From NCBI GenBank assembly GCA_034435035.1, contig DAOTXW010000079.1, positions 1-64,000 on the forward strand: a stretch of 64,000 bases of DNA, read 5' to 3'. Below are positions 50,591 to 58,935 of the stretch, piece after piece. This DNA is from JAHEME01 sp034435035. GTDB taxonomy: Bacteria; Chloroflexota; Anaerolineae; Aggregatilineales; UBA3940. The first letter of the stretch is position 1, and each line of letters begins with the position of its first letter. The position numbers and the translations under genes were made by a program. A model generated the notes under the pieces. It made no database searches. It worked only from the letters and a program-made list of their open reading frames with translations, and was not told the origin of the DNA.

Positions 50591-53383
50591 CTACGCCATG
50601 ATATCCACAGAGAGAGCATCGCTCCACAGGCTGTACTCACCCTGATCATCAACCGACCTCACGCGAAAGTAGTAACGCCCTGCTTCGTGAGGCCCCATCT
50701 CAAACTTCTGCACCGGGTGGAAAATCCTCTGCGTCCCCATAGTCAGTGAAGTGAACTCCGGACTGGCTGACTCCTGTAGCTCGTAATAGACACACCCCGG
50801 CAGGCCGTGCCAGGTGATCTCGAAGGGAATGGCCGCCTTCACCGGACCAGGGCCCCAGAGAGTTGGCGGCGCAGGGCGGCTTACCTGCACCGAGACAGGT
50901 TGGCTTGGCTGCCCTACCTGTGTGCGATCCGCAGCCTTAACGCGGAACCAGAAGCGCCCGCTGGTAGGAGCATTATAGGTGATGGCGGTTTCGTTCAGCG
51001 GGATCGTGGCGACTGTATCGACAAACGCCTCATCACGGGCGACTTCCAACACATAATGCGTTGCGCCGCTGACCGGCCCCCAGCCCAGATGGACAGCATG
51101 GGGCTTCTCAAGTGCATGATCGACCAGCACCGGCGCCCCGGGTGCCGCCCTCAGAATCAGCACATCACCGGACTGCCAGGCGCCCGGCACGCCTGACACT
51201 TCAGCCCGAACCCGGAACTGCACCGCATCCAGCCCTGACGGCCTTGCCATCTCAAACTGAGTATCCCCACCCTGGTAAACCGTCACACCACCCGCCTCTT
51301 CCCGGGCAGGATCGAGCATCTCGACGCAGTAGGCAACCCGCCCGCCAACCGATCCCCATGACACGGCCAGGCGCCGCCCGCCCTCAGTCAGGGTTGTTTC
51401 CATCCACCCTGGCATCCCGGGTGCTATGGTAATGGTGGATACATTGCTCCAGGGCCCCTGACCGCTGCTGTTTGAGCCGCAGACTCGCACAAACAGCATG
51501 CCCGGCTCGCGTCTGGCAATCTCCATAGTAGTGTCGGCTTCAACATGCACACGGGCATTGCGAAAGCCACTGTCATCGGCTGTCTCGATAATGTACTCAT
51601 CTGCTCCGGGGACCGCAGACCATTGCAGGTGGATCATCTGCAGGGTATCCGGACCCTCGATGCTTAGCTCAGGCGCTGAGGCCGGCGCAGGCGGGGCAAT
51701 CGCCAGCATCTGCTCATTGCTCCACTCGCTGCAGGCATAATCGTTGCAGGCCCGAACCCGAAAGACAAATTGGCCAACGCCAAGTTCCGGCAGCGTGTAG
51801 AGGGTGTCCGTCAGCGAGATGATTGATTCCTCGCCGCTGTCTCGGCTCACCTGCTGCAGCTCATAGCGGACAGCTCCCGGCACCGGCTGCCAGCGCAGTT
51901 CGACAGAGGCCCCGAACGAATAGCGCCCCATAGCCAGGTGGGGACGTGGCGGTGGTGGAATGCGGACCTCAACCGCCTGTGTGCTGCTCCAGGGCCCCGG
52001 CCCGCCGTCCGATATGGCTCGAACCCGATAGAAGAGATGCCCGGGCTCGGTGCTCGCCAGCGGAATGCTCCAGGATGTGCTCCGCCCGGCGTAGACGATC
52101 TCAGGCTCGCGGAAATCCGGATCACGCGCCTGTTCCAGCGTATACTCCAGTGAATCACCCTCTGCCGACCAGTTCAGGATCGGGGAGCGATCAGCATCAG
52201 ACAGGCTGATCTGTGGCGCAGGGGGTGGCGGATAGGCCACCCGCGTCTGCCGCAGCTCACTCCACGGCGACATCCCGCCATGACGCCTAACTGCCCGGAC
52301 GCGATAGTAATAGTGCCCCGGCGCTGGCGGAAAAGAGGGCCGCCATGTAGTTCCAGGGCCCGGCACTTCAATCACCTGTGAATCCGCGAGGGCGGGGTTG
52401 GTTGTCTGCTGGATCACGAAGCGATCGCGGTCCGAACCTTTCCAGTTCCAGCGCAGCTCATAATTACTGGCGCCGGTCGGGTTCCAGATCTGTTCTAGCC
52501 AGGGGCATTCAGCATTGGGATCCGGCATGGAGGGATCTGTATGGCCTTCATACAGAGGTGTCCGCAAAACCACGTCGATGAAAGCCACGTCATCACTGGT
52601 CGGCAGCCGTGCGCCGGCATGAATCTCCCGGTCGAGCTGGCTGTCCCCATAGTCCAGCACTTTGCTGGAATGAGTGCTCAGGCCATCGGTGAAGGCCGCG
52701 ATGCGGCTTATTCCCGCCATCTCGCCCATCCAGGCATTCATCTGACCTTTGGTGCCATGAACGGTTGACCAGCGGTTGCTGTTGTCCCAGACGCCACCGA
52801 TATCGACGGGTTTTCCCTCCTCATCACGCACATGGACCTGGGTGTCGCCCATCCAGCAAAGCGAAACGAGGCCTTCCGGGAATAGAGGACCCGGATGGTC
52901 AATGCGGGCTGCGGCGAAGATCGCCTCACTGCCGTAGGCGCGCTGGGCCTCCAATGCCTGCCTGACCAGCCCCGATATTTCATCCGGGATCTGATAAGCA
53001 GCGACTTCGTGCTGAGCCTGCTTCTGCAGACGGTTGAGATAGCTGGATGCTGCTTCGCTCAGAGCCATAGCACCACCCAGGTACGCCACTTCAAGCGCCC
53101 AGAGCCACTCAAGCAGCCCGTCGCCGAGAATCCGCGCAGCCAGATTGCCACAGAATGACGAGCCCACTCCGTCGCACACAACGAATACCAGCCGTTGATC
53201 ATTGTGCTGGAAGCAGAGATAATCCTGCCCTTCGATCTGGCTGCTCATGCTGTCGCTGGAGCGCGAGTAGGCATAGCGGATATAAGCGCCGGGCACCGAG
53301 ACAAAAGACACCCCGGTCTCTATAGTCTGCGGCACGCGCTGCGTGCGGATCGGTACAACCTCAGAACGTCCGGGGAAGTTCAT
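50591..53383 (-). CDS. PP2C phosphatase with seven fibronectin-III-like repeats
   Basis: Protein of 930 aa. The PP2C/SpoIIE-like phosphatase (about 1-270) has GQDYLCF, VVCDGVGSSF (metal Asp-Gly), WMGDTQVHV, AFTDGLSTHS and SDDVAFIDV (final metal Asp). From about residue 290 come seven repeats of 85-95 residues, each with an ExRW/NW/SW-type Trp, a YxLQ/E strand and a FxFRVRA or YYRVRA strand, ending at the C-terminus. No signal peptide or membrane helix is seen, so the repeats appear cytoplasmic, which is unusual for FnIII. The start at 53383 overlaps the upstream kinase by 23 bases. It pairs with the FnIII-bearing kinase downstream. Confidence 0.85.
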   Translation of the reverse strand: MNFPGRSEVVPIRTQRVPQTIETGVSFVSVPGAYIRYAYSRSSDSMSSQIEGQDYLCFQHNDQRLVFVVCDGVGSSFCGNLAARILGDGLLEWLWALEVAYLGGAMALSEAASSYLNRLQKQAQHEVAAYQIPDEISGLVRQALEAQRAYGSEAIFAAARIDHPGPLFPEGLVSLCWMGDTQVHVRDEEGKPVDIGGVWDNSNRWSTVHGTKGQMNAWMGEMAGISRIAAFTDGLSTHSSKVLDYGDSQLDREIHAGARLPTSDDVAFIDVVLRTPLYEGHTDPSMPDPNAECPWLEQIWNPTGASNYELRWNWKGSDRDRFVIQQTTNPALADSQVIEVPGPGTTWRPSFPPAPGHYYYRVRAVRRHGGMSPWSELRQTRVAYPPPPAPQISLSDADRSPILNWSAEGDSLEYTLEQARDPDFREPEIVYAGRSTSWSIPLASTEPGHLFYRVRAISDGGPGPWSSTQAVEVRIPPPPRPHLAMGRYSFGASVELRWQPVPGAVRYELQQVSRDSGEESIISLTDTLYTLPELGVGQFVFRVRACNDYACSEWSNEQMLAIAPPAPASAPELSIEGPDTLQMIHLQWSAVPGADEYIIETADDSGFRNARVHVEADTTMEIARREPGMLFVRVCGSNSSGQGPWSNVSTITIAPGMPGWMETTLTEGGRRLAVSWGSVGGRVAYCVEMLDPAREEAGGVTVYQGGDTQFEMARPSGLDAVQFRVRAEVSGVPGAWQSGDVLILRAAPGAPVLVDHALEKPHAVHLGWGPVSGATHYVLEVARDEAFVDTVATIPLNETAITYNAPTSGRFWFRVKAADRTQVGQPSQPVSVQVSRPAPPTLWGPGPVKAAIPFEITWHGLPGCVYYELQESASPEFTSLTMGTQRIFHPVQKFEMGPHEAGRYYFRVRSVDDQGEYSLWSDALSVDIMA
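50594..52505 (-). repeat. Protein-level array of seven FnIII-like repeats
   Basis: Seven successive units with the pattern hydrophobic-W, then YELQ or YVLE, then Y/F-YRVRA, then WS, separated by PPPPxP or APxAP linkers. They are diverged from each other at the DNA level, so this is an old array rather than a recent expansion. Single-unit relatives occur at the end of the downstream kinase. Confidence 0.75.
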
Positions 53384-54572
53384 GATGTTTGTTTGCCCAC
53401 CACATGATGCTTGCCAGCGGCAGACCCAGTGCTGCCGCGCCCGTCCCGCACGGAAGGACATCTTGAATGGCCGACCACTCGAGGGCCAGCCCGGTCACCA
53501 CACAGCATGCCAGCCCGACTACGCCTGCAATGACGAAGGCGCGTAAACACCCCTCCAGCCGCGAGCGAGGGCCGCGCCCCGCCGCCAGCCCGGGGGCCGC
53601 CCCGGAAGCGGTTCTTACAGGGTCCGCTGCGGGCTCGACAAAGATGCGAGTGTCGATCGGCGCCCACTTCGCTACCGGCGCACGCGGCAGGGCATCCAGC
53701 AGATCGTACCATGTTTTCAAAGGTGGGCAGGATTCCAGGGATTGAGCCCACCAGGTCTCCTCAAAGAGCTCCGCAAAACCCGCATCGTAGACCTGCAGGG
53801 CACGACACAGAATGTCGAAGCGCTCGCTTGGCTGCTGCAGCTCACTCGGGGCGAAGTAGCTCTCCCCGTAGGCGTTTTTTCGGACGTCGGGATGCGGCCA
53901 GCTGAGCATCTCAGCCATCAGGATAGCCCCGGCAAATCGATCTCCCAACGGCCCCCACTGCCCGGTTTTAACGACCTGAGAGTGCTGATAGCCGCTTGAG
54001 CCTGCGGGCACCATCGGGGGAGGCGTAAGCCACGGGCTGTACAGATCTTCTACGTCCACCAGATGTATCTGGTCAAGCCGCGGGTCGATAATCACGTTGC
54101 CGCTGGAGAGGTCGCAGTGAGCCAGGCTGTTGAGCTCCAGCGCGTGCAGCACCCAGGCCATGCTCTCCGCCACGGCGCGGCCCTGATCCAGCGTCAGACG
54201 CTGGCGGTGATTCAGATAGTCAAACCAAGTCTTGCCCTCAATCCAGGGCATTACCATAGCATAATTGAGATCCTCATACTCCGCGACCAGATCGGGAAAT
54301 GACTCGGCAGTGATGATGGCCTGCTGGCAAACTCGCATCCCCGGCAGTTCATGATAGGTCCACAGTGCCTGTGCCGTGCTGAGCAGCCCTTCATGCCGGA
54401 AAGCCGGCTTGAAGACCTTCAGTGCATAGTCTTCGCCGTGATCCTGCATCCGGTAAACAATCGCATGCCGGCCTTCCTGCCCCCAGACGAGTGAAGGAGC
54501 TGCCGGGTGCGGAGCAAAGCGATATTCTCGCCCATTGATGATAAGCCGTGTTCCAAGAGTTGGGTTAAACAT
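53361..54572 (-). CDS. Protein-kinase-like protein with C-terminal membrane segments
   Basis: Protein of 403 aa, paralogue of the kinase at 48873-50540. It has GQEGRHAIVY, Lys52 in YALKVFK, HCDLSSGNVII (Asp154, Asn159), VDVEDLYSPW (Asp173), and LLDALPRAPVAKW at the end of the domain (about 310). After an Ala/Gly/Arg-rich stretch come two hydrophobic segments (AFVIAGVVGLACCVVTGLAL and GAAALGLPLASIMWWA) at about 345-395, so the kinase probably faces the cytoplasm from a membrane anchor. All catalytic residues are present. It lies 26 bases after the membrane-anchored phosphatase and overlaps the next phosphatase. Confidence 0.83.
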   Translation of the reverse strand: MFNPTLGTRLIINGREYRFAPHPAAPSLVWGQEGRHAIVYRMQDHGEDYALKVFKPAFRHEGLLSTAQALWTYHELPGMRVCQQAIITAESFPDLVAEYEDLNYAMVMPWIEGKTWFDYLNHRQRLTLDQGRAVAESMAWVLHALELNSLAHCDLSSGNVIIDPRLDQIHLVDVEDLYSPWLTPPPMVPAGSSGYQHSQVVKTGQWGPLGDRFAGAILMAEMLSWPHPDVRKNAYGESYFAPSELQQPSERFDILCRALQVYDAGFAELFEETWWAQSLESCPPLKTWYDLLDALPRAPVAKWAPIDTRIFVEPAADPVRTASGAAPGLAAGRGPRSRLEGCLRAFVIAGVVGLACCVVTGLALEWSAIQDVLPCGTGAAALGLPLASIMWWANKHHELPRTF

Positions 54573-54598
54573 AATCTCAAGCTACCGCTGGCTCTTGT

Positions 54599-55810
54599 TC
54601 AGGCAGGCGGCTTCGGCTCCGGCGACGAGTGCCCCTCCCCGCCAGCCGCCTGCTCATCAATCAACCGTTCCAGCATCAGCATAGCGAGCGCCGCGCTTGT
54701 CAGCCCCAGCAGAGCAGCCTGCTGCCAGACCTGGATCTGCTGCTGAGTCGAGATGCCGCCGCTACCCGCACTCGGCCGTCGAGTCGATTCAGAAAGCGGG
54801 CGCCATTCCTGCACCGCAGGACTACTGGCCGGCGGCTCGGCGCGGATTGGTTCGATGCCGGTCACCGGCGTGCGAGGCTTCTCATCGATTACAATGGGCC
54901 CTGTATATTCGGAGACGAAGAATACTGGCTCAGTATCGGGCGGCCTGATGGCGGCTGGCAGCGCCAGAATCCGCCGGGCGTCCGGTGTGTCGGTCGCTCC
55001 GACGGTCTGCGGGCTGTAGGCTAACCTCACATCGAACAGAGAGGCATCGTCCGCCGGCGGATTCTGCTGCCAGCGCGCCATCAGATCAGCCAGGTCTGCA
55101 TCCGTTGGCACATGTCCGGTCGACAGGCCATCCGTGTAGCCAGCCACCCGGGCCACCTTGTGGCTGCTACCAATCCATGTGTGTATCTGGCCCTTGACGC
55201 CGGTGGTCGCATTCCAGCGTTCCGAGGTGTGGCCATGTGGGCCCAGATCCAGCAGCTGCCCGTCAATGTCGATTGCAGCAACAGGCGCATCGCCCAACCA
55301 GCATAGGGCTACCAACGGATCATCCCCGTCCAGTGACAGCCGGCCCGCCACAAACATCGCCTCGCTGCCATATTGTCGCTGCATCTCCAGTGCCTGCACC
55401 AGTATTGGTGGCAGATGGTCAGGCAGCTGGTAGGCCGATACATGATGGGCTGAAGCTATGGCTGCTTCATTGAGCGACTCAGTTACCTGTCGGCTAAATG
55501 CATCGGCATCGGATGGGCGAGACGCGCTCCACAGCCAGCTAACGAGATGGTCGCCCAGCAGTCTGGCTGCCAGATCGCCCATGAAGGATTGGCCGACCCC
55601 GTCACAGACAGCAAATGCCAGGCTGGCTGCTCCATACCGGAACGCCACGTAGTCCTGACCCACTGTTCTGCTGCTGACGCTGTCAGCCGAGCGCACATAC
55701 AGGTACAACACCGTGCCAACCGGCGTCTTAAGCGGGGTCAGAGGCGTTTCGGTATCCTGTGGTAGGCTAACCTGGCCTTCCGGATGGTCTGGTTGCTGGG
55801 CTTTAACCAT
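54599..55810 (-). CDS. PP2C phosphatase with C-terminal membrane helix
   Basis: Protein of 403 aa. The PP2C domain (about 30-270) has GQDYVAF (Asp53), FAVCDGVGQSF (Asp70-Gly71), WLGDAPVAAID, GYTDGLSTG and ADDASLFDV, so the metal ligands are present. A Pro/Ser-rich linker (about 285-350) leads to one hydrophobic helix, AALLGLTSAALAMLMLERL (about 363-382), and a short acidic tail. It is the membrane-anchored counterpart of the FnIII phosphatase downstream. Together with the adjacent kinase it would set a reversible phosphorylation state, probably on the vWA protein or a shared target, as proposed for TerY triads. Confidence 0.85.
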   Translation of the reverse strand: MVKAQQPDHPEGQVSLPQDTETPLTPLKTPVGTVLYLYVRSADSVSSRTVGQDYVAFRYGAASLAFAVCDGVGQSFMGDLAARLLGDHLVSWLWSASRPSDADAFSRQVTESLNEAAIASAHHVSAYQLPDHLPPILVQALEMQRQYGSEAMFVAGRLSLDGDDPLVALCWLGDAPVAAIDIDGQLLDLGPHGHTSERWNATTGVKGQIHTWIGSSHKVARVAGYTDGLSTGHVPTDADLADLMARWQQNPPADDASLFDVRLAYSPQTVGATDTPDARRILALPAAIRPPDTEPVFFVSEYTGPIVIDEKPRTPVTGIEPIRAEPPASSPAVQEWRPLSESTRRPSAGSGGISTQQQIQVWQQAALLGLTSAALAMLMLERLIDEQAAGGEGHSSPEPKPPA

Positions 55811-55845
55811 GAATTACTGTGCCTTGCTGCCGGTGGGACGCGGTT

Positions 55846-55884
55846 GCCAAACAGGCGGGCAGGGAAGCTCGCCCTACCCGCCTG
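55846..55884 (-). terminator. Hairpin between vWA gene and first phosphatase
   Basis: A long stem, 55852-55864 with 55872-55884 (12 pairs and one mismatch), encloses a seven-base loop. On the minus strand it is followed by TTTGG, a short T-run. It sits 40 bases after the vWA stop and 41 before the phosphatase start. It may be an attenuator that makes vWA more abundant than the enzymes. Confidence 0.5.
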
Positions 55885-55924
55885 CCGGGAGGTGTCATAC
55901 TGCCTGCCAGAGGGCGACGGTGTT

Positions 55925-56689
55925 CTACGGCGTCACCGGGGTAACCGGTGTCGCACCGCTCATTGCAAAGCCAAGCTCGACAATGGCTGGCTCGTTACCC
56001 GGGAAGAACATCCGCGCCCCGGGAGAGAGCCGATAGCCCATCTCGGCCATCACGCTGCCGTAGGTCGGCGGAATAGTTGAAGACATCCGGAATAGCGTCT
56101 CCGCATAGGGAGAGGCCAGCGGCGTTTCATCTGTGACGCCATCCCATCCCTTCGGATCGGCGATCGTCTGGGTCAGTGCCTTATCTGTCACAAAGATATT
56201 CTCGATCAGCACATTGCCATCCGGGACGGCCATCTGCATGATACGCCGGGCAATCGGCTCCGGATCGCCGCCGCTGTTGTACTCACCATCGGTCATGTGG
56301 CACACCAGCGGGGCCGGGCAATCCTGCAGATTACCAAGCTCAGCGGCCAGCAGGCGCTCGGCCTCGCGGAAAGCCGCCGCGGTATCCGTAGCGTCCATCG
56401 GCTGCAGGCGCGGCACACCCATCTGCGCCAGCTCGGCAACCGTCTTGATCCCACCGAGCAGGTCGGTCACCTGCGAGCTGTACGCATACATAGCAATCCG
56501 ATAGCGGGGCGCGACTGTGGTGCCCTTGGTGCTGCGCTGAACCATCCGGACGGCTACTTGGTGCAGGGCGTCTGAGACCACCTCGATCTTGGTCTTACCC
56601 CCCAGATCCTCGCCCATCGAGCCGCTGACATCCAGAAGATAGATGATCAGCGCAGGCGTTTTGCTCGTAGCAGGTACAGTATATGGCAT
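55925..56689 (-). CDS. vWA-domain protein, TerY-like
   Basis: Cytoplasmic von Willebrand A domain protein, 254 aa. The MIDAS motif is intact: DVSGSM (Asp20-Ser22-Ser24), the Thr of MDATDTAAAF, and Asp in HMTDGEYNSGGDP. This metal-binding layout and its place beside a PP2C and a kinase fit TerY of the tellurium-resistance-associated stress systems. ATG at 56689 has GAGGGG eight bases upstream; a longer start at 56761 is not supported. The C-terminus (about 200-254) has a Pro/Val tail. No TerD, TerC or other ter genes are in the window. It probably acts as a metal-dependent protein-interaction hub for the phosphorylation partners. Confidence 0.85.
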   Translation of the reverse strand: MPYTVPATSKTPALIIYLLDVSGSMGEDLGGKTKIEVVSDALHQVAVRMVQRSTKGTTVAPRYRIAMYAYSSQVTDLLGGIKTVAELAQMGVPRLQPMDATDTAAAFREAERLLAAELGNLQDCPAPLVCHMTDGEYNSGGDPEPIARRIMQMAVPDGNVLIENIFVTDKALTQTIADPKGWDGVTDETPLASPYAETLFRMSSTIPPTYGSVMAEMGYRLSPGARMFFPGNEPAIVELGFAMSGATPVTPVTP

Positions 56690-56824
56690 GGCGTTACCCC
56701 TCTTTCCTCGCGAATATTCATAACTGTGATGGATGTCCGGCCGCTGCCGGCGCGTCATCACTTTCTATTACGCGGATTAGTCTGGATCGTTTCAACTCTC
56801 GCCAGTCTGGGCCAGCCAGCATAT

Positions 56825-57259
56825 TCAGCCTTCGGCCAGTGCCGGCTCATAGGCTGCCATCCTCTCGCGCCATGCAGCCGGGATAGGGATGGCGACCGAC
56901 CGAATGTAGTCGTAAGCCACCTGCACTGTGCTGCCTTCGGCTGCCACTGCGCCGTCTCCCTCGCGGATCAGGGTATATGTGAAATCGAAACTCTTACCGC
57001 CCAGCCGCGAGGCGCGCAGATAGACCCGCACGCGGTCGCCAAATATCAGTGGGAGCTTGTACTGGCAGGTAGCCTGGGCGATAATCACGCCCAGCTCGCT
57101 CAGGTGCCCATCCCAGCCGATGACCTCCTTTGCATAGTGCAGGCGAGCTGTCTCCATGTAGGTGAAGTACTTGGCATTGTTAACATGCTGGAGCACATCC
57201 AGGTCAGCATACCGGACATCGATCAGGTAGGAGAAGCGGTAAGCGGACAGATCAGTCAT
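56825..57259 (-). CDS. 4HBT-family acyl-CoA thioesterase (YbgC-like)
   Basis: Hot-dog-fold thioesterase, 144 aa. It has VRYADLDVLQHVNNAKYFTYMETAR (residues about 15-39), where the Asp after RYA and the HVNNA segment are the family's active-site region, and SKxFDFTYTL-like beta strands follow. It is of usual length. It lies 135 bases upstream of the vWA gene in the same orientation, but the gap and unrelated function suggest it is not part of the TerY-like system. It is divergent from the HEAT-repeat gene. Confidence 0.85.
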   Translation of the reverse strand: MTDLSAYRFSYLIDVRYADLDVLQHVNNAKYFTYMETARLHYAKEVIGWDGHLSELGVIIAQATCQYKLPLIFGDRVRVYLRASRLGGKSFDFTYTLIREGDGAVAAEGSTVQVAYDYIRSVAIPIPAAWRERMAAYEPALAEG

Positions 57260-57378
57260 AGGCGCCTCGAATCAGGTAGCAGCAGGTGGTATTATTGCAT
57301 GCCATCTTCATGATTCTAGCATAAGTCGGCTTTACGCCGCCTGTGCAGCCATTACCATGACAGAGGGAGAACAAAACC

Positions 57379-58050
57379 GTGGCCAGAAGTCTCAACGAGC
57401 TTCAGCAGCAGCTTGCCAGCTACGACTGGAAGGTGCGCGCCCGGGCTGTCGACAGCCTGAGCGAAGCGCGCGATCCCAGAGCAATTCCGGCCTTGACTGA
57501 AGCGCTCGCAGATGAGAGCCAGTTTGTGCGGATGGCGGCCGCGAGGGGTCTGGGGACCATCGGCGACGCTAAAGCACTGCCCTCTCTGATCGCCGCTCTG
57601 GATGATCCGGTATTCATGGTGCGTCAGAATGCTCTCTGGGCACTGGGCGAGATTGGAGACCCCGGGGCAATCCCGGCTCTTCAGCAATTTGTCAATGACG
57701 GGACCATGTTTGCAGAGCGCTCCATTACCGTTGGCCGTCTGGCACAGCTGGCCATCGACCGCATCCATGCAGCAGTTGAAGCGGCACAGACAGCTTCTGC
57801 ATCAGCAGCAGCGGCTCCCACCGAAGGCGGCGGGTTGACCCCCGAGGAGCGTGCCGCCAAGCGAGCCGCAGCGCTGGCGCGCAAGGCAGGCAGGGCAGAA
57901 TCTGGCGATACCCCGTCAGAAGCCTCGCCGCCGGCTCCCAGCAGCCTCGCTCCCGCTGAAGGCGGTGGGCTTAGCGCCGAAGAGCGCGCCGCCAAACGCG
58001 CCGCGGCTCTGGCCCGCAAGGCAGCCGCCAAGAAAGGCGGCGAGGGCTAG
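57379..58050 (+). CDS. HEAT-repeat protein with duplicated charged tail motif
   Basis: Protein of 223 aa. Residues about 10-125 are three to four PBS-lyase/HEAT repeats (DPRAIPALTEALAD, DAKALPSLIAALDD, DPGAIPALQQFV). The tail (about 149-223) contains two copies of an EGGGL..EERAAKRAAALARKA motif, basic and Ala-rich, linked by a Pro/Ser spacer. GTG at 57379 has GAGGGA seven to eight bases upstream. HEAT scaffolds of this kind bind other proteins or act as phycobilisome-lyase relatives. The function here is unknown. It is followed 17 bases later by a methyltransferase-like gene, and then dtd, in one direction. Confidence 0.8.
   Translation: MARSLNELQQQLASYDWKVRARAVDSLSEARDPRAIPALTEALADESQFVRMAAARGLGTIGDAKALPSLIAALDDPVFMVRQNALWALGEIGDPGAIPALQQFVNDGTMFAERSITVGRLAQLAIDRIHAAVEAAQTASASAAAAPTEGGGLTPEERAAKRAAALARKAGRAESGDTPSEASPPAPSSLAPAEGGGLSAEERAAKRAAALARKAAAKKGGEG
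57823..58023 (+). repeat. Direct repeat of a 66-base coding unit
   Basis: Copy 1 is 57823-57888 and copy 2 is 57958-58023, both in frame, 22 codons each. By my count 54 of 66 bases and 20 of 22 residues agree. Most differences are silent, so the protein motif has been kept by selection. Confidence 0.85.
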
Positions 58051-58067
58051 AAAGGGCTCGGATTCCG

Positions 58068-58931
58068 GTGGATGGCAGCAGCAGCCACGTAGCGGATCGC
58101 CTGCCCTTTGATCCTGATTTCAATGACTGCGCTTGGACAGATGAATGGACTCGCATCCCCGTGATGCAGGTGCTGCCGGGGCGCTACGAGTCCTTTTCTG
58201 TTCGCAGCTGGCAGTTAACTGAAGCGGAGGTCTGCGGCCGCCACCTGACGCTGGACCCACCGCTGGCCGTGCGCGGACTGGTGACAGATGACGGCGTGCT
58301 GTGGATGTCAGATGTCCCCCAGGAACGTCTGATGATGTTCAACAATGCACGCCGGTCACGGGGGCATATCCTGATTGGCGGGCTGGGGCTCGGCCTCTAC
58401 CTGCAGTACGCGCTGCCGCATGCAGACCGCATGACCGTCATAGAAGCCAGCCCGGCTGTTGCCGCACTGGTTCAGCCAGTGATCGAAGTGGCGGCGCAGT
58501 CCAGCGGCATTCCCATCGAAGTGCAGATTGCGCGCATCGAGGATGTTCTGGCTGCGCCGCCTGTTGCTTCCTACGACACCATTTTCCTCGATACCTGGGA
58601 CACCCTTGATGCAGTGCAGCTCCCTGACATCAATCATCTGCGCGATCTGGCAGTTTGCCACCTGGCCCCGGGCGGCCGCGTGCTCCTGTGGGGCTATCAG
58701 TGGATGGTGCGTCTGTTCGAAGAGGCGTGTGTGCGCCTGCTCACCCCGGCGCCGGGTGAGCGCCAGCGCTGGTTGGAGGCGGCAGCAGGCCAGCACTCGA
58801 ACACCTGGCGGCTTCTGCTGCCGGTGCTGTCACATTTCCGTGGCAAGAATGTCACTCAGATGGATGCGGCTCTGGACTGGTGCCGCCAGTATATCACACA
58901 GGTAACACTGGGCGATCTGGCAGGAGGATGA
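58068..58931 (+). CDS. Spermidine-synthase-like / SAM-binding Rossmann protein
   Basis: Protein of 287 aa with a class I methyltransferase fold. It has ILIGGLGLGLYLQYAL (motif I, about 101-116) and TVIEASPAVAALVQP (motif II with Glu), followed by YDTIFLDTWDT (motif IV region) and LAPGGRVLLWGY. This resembles the spermidine synthase / spermine-like group that lacks a full N-terminal barrel, although PLAVRGLVTDDGVLWMSDVPQ before motif I is reminiscent of the barrel. The start is GTG at 58068; no strong ribosome site is seen. It ends four bases before dtd. The substrate cannot be named. Confidence 0.72.
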   Translation: MDGSSSHVADRLPFDPDFNDCAWTDEWTRIPVMQVLPGRYESFSVRSWQLTEAEVCGRHLTLDPPLAVRGLVTDDGVLWMSDVPQERLMMFNNARRSRGHILIGGLGLGLYLQYALPHADRMTVIEASPAVAALVQPVIEVAAQSSGIPIEVQIARIEDVLAAPPVASYDTIFLDTWDTLDAVQLPDINHLRDLAVCHLAPGGRVLLWGYQWMVRLFEEACVRLLTPAPGERQRWLEAAAGQHSNTWRLLLPVLSHFRGKNVTQMDAALDWCRQYITQVTLGDLAGG

Positions 58932-58935
58932 TTCG

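Noticed and set aside
50541..50627. N-terminal CSLCG-containing extension of the FnIII kinase, which might be a zinc knuckle
   Set aside because: The paralogous kinase starts at the equivalent of 50540, a ribosome site fits there, and the Cys codons lie partly within the phosphatase gene's last codons. Kept only as an alternative.
57779..58026. Alanine/lysine-rich tail as a CRISPR-like or tandem DNA repeat
   Set aside because: There are only two copies, in frame, differing mainly at third codon positions; this is a protein-level duplication.
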